A stretch of 64,000 bases of DNA from Ruegeria sp. HKCCA6707 (GTDB lineage: Bacteria; Pseudomonadota; Alphaproteobacteria; Rhodobacterales; Rhodobacteraceae), in the NCBI RefSeq assembly GCF_013033515.1, contig NZ_WQEG01000001.1, positions 558,001-622,000 on the forward strand, written 5' to 3'. Positions 61,934-64,000 of the stretch are shown piece after piece; positions within the stretch are counted from its first letter, which is position 1; every line of letters starts with the position of its first letter. Under the pieces are notes generated by a model. That model was given only the letters and a program-made list of their open reading frames with translations, made no database searches and was not told the origin of the DNA. The position numbers and the translations under genes were made by a program.

Positions 61934-63229
61934 ATGAACGCCAACCTACGTGACACCGGTTTCTTTACCCAGTCCCTTGCCGACCGTGACCCCGAGATCT
62001 TTGGCTCGATCACATCCGAACTTGGCCGCCAGCGCGACGAGATCGAGTTGATTGCGTCCGAAAACATCGTCTCTGCCGCCGTGATGGAGGCGCAGGGCTC
62101 GGTGATGACCAACAAATATGCCGAAGGCTATCCCGGTCGTCGCTATTATGGCGGGTGCCAGTTTGTGGATGTCGCCGAGAACCTGGCCATTGATCGCGCC
62201 AAGCAGTTGTTTGGCTGCGAGTTTGCCAATGTGCAGCCGAATTCGGGCTCACAGGCCAACCAGGGAGTGTTTCAAGCACTGATTCAGCCCGGTGATACCA
62301 TTCTGGGCATGAGCCTGGACGCCGGTGGTCACCTGACCCATGGTGCGCGTCCCAACCAGTCGGGCAAATGGTTCAACGCTGTGCAATATGGTGTGCGACA
62401 GCAGGACAACATGCTGGACTATGATCAGGTCGAAGAGCTGGCGAAAGAGCATCAGCCCAAGCTGATCATTGCGGGTGGCTCGGCCATTCCGCGTCAGATC
62501 GACTTTGCCCGTATGCGCGAGATCGCCGATATGGTCGGTGCCTATCTGCATGTGGACATGGCCCATTTCGCCGGTCTCGTCGCGGCAGGCGAGCATCCCA
62601 GCCCCTTCCCGCATGCCCATGTGGCCACCACCACCACCCATAAAACCCTGCGCGGTCCGCGCGGCGGCATGATCCTGACCAATGATGCCGACATCGCCAA
62701 GAAAGTGAACTCGGCGATTTTCCCAGGCATTCAGGGCGGGCCGCTGATGCATGTGATTGCGGGCAAGGCTGTTGCCTTTGGGGAGGCGCTGCGGCCCGAG
62801 TTCAAGACCTATATCCAGCAGGTTGTCGCCAACGCGCAAGCGCTGTCGGATCAGTTGATCAAAGGCGGCCTGGACACCGTGACCCACGGAACCGATACCC
62901 ATGTGGTGCTGGTTGATCTGCGCCCCAAGGGCGTCAAGGGCAACGCGACCGAGAAAGCTCTGGGCCGGGCGCATATCACCTGCAACAAGAACGGTGTGCC
63001 GTTTGACCCGGAAAAGCCAACCGTCACCTCGGGCATTCGTCTGGGCTCGCCCGCTGGCACCACCCGCGGCTTTGGCGAGATCGAGTTCCGCCAGATCGCC
63101 GACTGGATCATCGAAGTGGTCGACGGGCTGGCTGCCAACGGTGAAGATGGTAACGGCGCGGTCGAAGCAGAAGTGAAGGCCAAAGTTGCAGAGCTTTGCG
63201 CCCGCTTCCCGATCTACCCAAACCTGTAA
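61934..63229 (+). CDS. glyA: Serine hydroxymethyltransferase
   Basis: This PLP enzyme interconverts serine and glycine with tetrahydrofolate, the main source of one-carbon units. The 431 residues show [47 protein letters not shown]-type [15 protein letters not shown], the PLP Lys in [14 protein letters not shown], and [12 protein letters not shown] strong hairpin terminator follows 6 bp after the stop. The 5' region carries the TTTCCTATAGGAAA palindrome. Confidence 0.97.
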   Translation: MNANLRDTGFFTQSLADRDPEIFGSITSELGRQRDEIELIASENIVSAAVMEAQGSVMTNKYAEGYPGRRYYGGCQFVDVAENLAIDRAKQLFGCEFANVQPNSGSQANQGVFQALIQPGDTILGMSLDAGGHLTHGARPNQSGKWFNAVQYGVRQQDNMLDYDQVEELAKEHQPKLIIAGGSAIPRQIDFARMREIADMVGAYLHVDMAHFAGLVAAGEHPSPFPHAHVATTTTHKTLRGPRGGMILTNDADIAKKVNSAIFPGIQGGPLMHVIAGKAVAFGEALRPEFKTYIQQVVANAQALSDQLIKGGLDTVTHGTDTHVVLVDLRPKGVKGNATEKALGRAHITCNKNGVPFDPEKPTVTSGIRLGSPAGTTRGFGEIEFRQIADWIIEVVDGLAANGEDGNGAVEAEVKAKVAELCARFPIYPNL

Positions 63230-63235
63230 ACGGTA

Positions 63236-63264
63236 AAGAACGGCGCGAATTCGGCGCCGTTCTT
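63236..63264 (+). terminator. Rho-independent-like terminator after glyA
   Basis: A perfect 11-bp stem AAGAACGGCGC/GCGCCGTTCTT around GAATTCG, ending TTCTTG, lies just after the glyA stop. Confidence 0.88.
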
Positions 63265-63324
63265 GTCAACAAGGCTCCCGCCCCTTTTGCGCGCATCACA
63301 GATGCGCTGAAAGCGTTGGGCCAA

Positions 63325-63348
63325 GCGCCACGCCTTGCGGCGTGGCGC
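63325..63348 (-). terminator. Strong hairpin after the YiaA/B-like gene
   Basis: A perfect 10-bp GC-rich stem GCGCCACGCC/GGCGTGGCGC with a 4-base loop lies 8 bp beyond the minus-strand stop at 63357. It has no T-run but is a likely terminator. Confidence 0.65.
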
Positions 63349-63356
63349 GGCTGCGA

Positions 63357-63641
63357 TCAGATCTCGGCGTCTGTTTCCTTCAGAGCATCCTCAAGCAACT
63401 TTTCGTTGCGCGCCTCTTCGATCCGGTTGATGCGATCTTCGGCAGAGCGGCTGTCGAAGCGGTATTTCACCACGTTGATCAGGCTGAGGGTCAGCAGCAC
63501 GACGCCCATGCCCCAATAGCCTTTGGTCGAAAGCGGCACGTCGGTTGACAGGTACAGCGAGATTGCAAGCAACAGATAGGCCAAGGCCACGCCGGCACCG
63601 TTCAGAATCAGGATCAGGTTGTTTTCGTTACGATTGGTCAT
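63357..63641 (-). CDS. YiaA/YiaB-like two-helix inner-membrane protein
   Basis: A 94-residue protein with two TM helices (LILNGAGVALAYLLLAISLYL and YWGMGVVLLTLSLINVVKY, the latter containing the conserved YWxMG pattern). A charged C-terminal helix (RFDSRSAEDRINRIEEARNEK, in part) follows. It resembles the yiaAB two-helix family, whose function is unknown. The ATG is at 63641. The next gene upstream (minus) ends 37 bp before it. Confidence 0.8.
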   Translation of the reverse strand: MTNRNENNLILILNGAGVALAYLLLAISLYLSTDVPLSTKGYWGMGVVLLTLSLINVVKYRFDSRSAEDRINRIEEARNEKLLEDALKETDAEI

Positions 63642-63678
63642 TTCAAGTCTCCGAGTTTTCTATGTCTTGGTCAAAAAG

Positions 63679-63999
63679 TCAGCTTTTCGGCGATGCTTTG
63701 AGACGGCTGAGCACATCCGCAGCGGTGCTGCGGGTTTTGGGGCCATAGCCCGCCTCTTCCATCCGTTGCCCGATGTCACGGTGATCCAGCCCCCGGTCGA
63801 TGTCTTGCAGGATTTCGGACTGCTCGAACGGGTCATCCTGGTTCATCACGCGAGTGATCAACGCCTCGGCTTCGTCAATCGGGCTGTCGCCACCCAGATG
63901 CCGGTTCAGGCGCTTTTGCAAACTCTGTTCACGACGCACCGCCCGGGCGGAAATAGCGCCTTGCTTCAGATCCAGAATCCGACGGTTTGCGGCTTGTAC
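63679..63999 (-). CDS. Unknown soluble protein, N terminus outside window
   Basis: The frame is open from the right edge of the window: reading leftward it runs QAANRRLILDLKQGAISARA before an in-frame GTG at 63939. That GTG is not the true start. About 106 residues are visible, helical and charged, with DEAEALITRVMNQDDPFEQSE and GYGPKTRSTAADVLSRLKA near the C terminus. I do not recognise a family. Confidence 0.6.
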   Translation of the reverse strand, partial: VQAANRRILDLKQGAISARAVRREQSLQKRLNRHLGGDSPIDEAEALITRVMNQDDPFEQSEILQDIDRGLDHRDIGQRMEEAGYGPKTRSTAADVLSRLKASPKS

Positions 64000-64000
64000 A

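Noticed and set aside
1-64000. tRNA, rRNA, CRISPR arrays, prophage or intact insertion sequences
   Set aside because: Reading through the intergenic regions, I found no cloverleaf-like stretch, no regularly spaced repeats and no transposase or phage genes.

Overview
The window looks like a chromosomal segment of a marine Rhodobacterales (Roseobacter-clade, Ruegeria-like) alphaproteobacterium. This is inferred from gene content and high GC, not from an rRNA. The clues are the aerobic cob gene set, an opgCGH glucan operon, a fused Mrp/Pha antiporter subunit, a propionyl-CoA synthetase behind TTTGCAA repeats, a DmdC-like acyl-CoA dehydrogenase, a Hedgehog-type Hint protein and many ATGA-coupled genes. 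I see no rRNA, tRNA, CRISPR array, intact insertion sequence or prophage.

Layout. 1-9024: aerobic cobalamin cluster cobG(partial)-H-I-J-[K inverted]-L-E-M-B-A-F. Together these encode every ring-modifying step from uroporphyrinogen III to hydrogenobyrinic acid a,c-diamide. 9103-13992: a DUF302 protein, a ThDP enzyme overlapping a class III CoA-transferase, and a TPR protein. 14021-18602: opgC-opgG-opgH for succinylated periplasmic glucans. 18604-19946 (minus): a membrane-anchored rhodanese and a secreted PHB-depolymerase-like esterase. 20132-26059: seven-function Mrp (Pha) cation/proton antiporter. 26065-29264: an NDH-like/SelD fusion converging on tRNA 2-selenouridine synthase. 29309-33326: SRAP protein, TPR-sulfotransferase, periplasmic 5'-nucleotidase. 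33434-37848: DUF952, DUF1330, pyrD, ArsC-like, MATE exporter, two hotdog thioesterases.

37965-45933: two MerR regulators and a beta-oxidation cluster (acyl-CoA dehydrogenase, small RHH-like protein, GST, thiolase, cupin, FadB-like protein). A 213-bp interval bounded by an inverted repeat splits this cluster. 45994-48222: Hint protein, a 438-bp AT-richer gap, and a one-TM protein resembling an inactive M48 peptidase. 48229-52753 (minus): cdd-deoA-deoB-add-upp nucleoside salvage operon. 52853-54629 (minus): VOC/bicupin fusion and an unknown membrane protein. 54814-60742: maeB, prpE, amidase. 61002-64000: nadK, glyA, YiaA/B-like protein and a partial unknown gene.

Most of the window is ordinary core metabolism. 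The best leads are the ThDP/CoA-transferase pair, the TTTGCAA operator cluster before prpE, the inverted-repeat interval at 41135-41347, the ACGT-type operators before the second MerR gene, the VOC/bicupin fusion, the pseudopeptidase next to the Hint protein, and several unassigned palindromes. I do not see a clear, wholly new multi-gene system.
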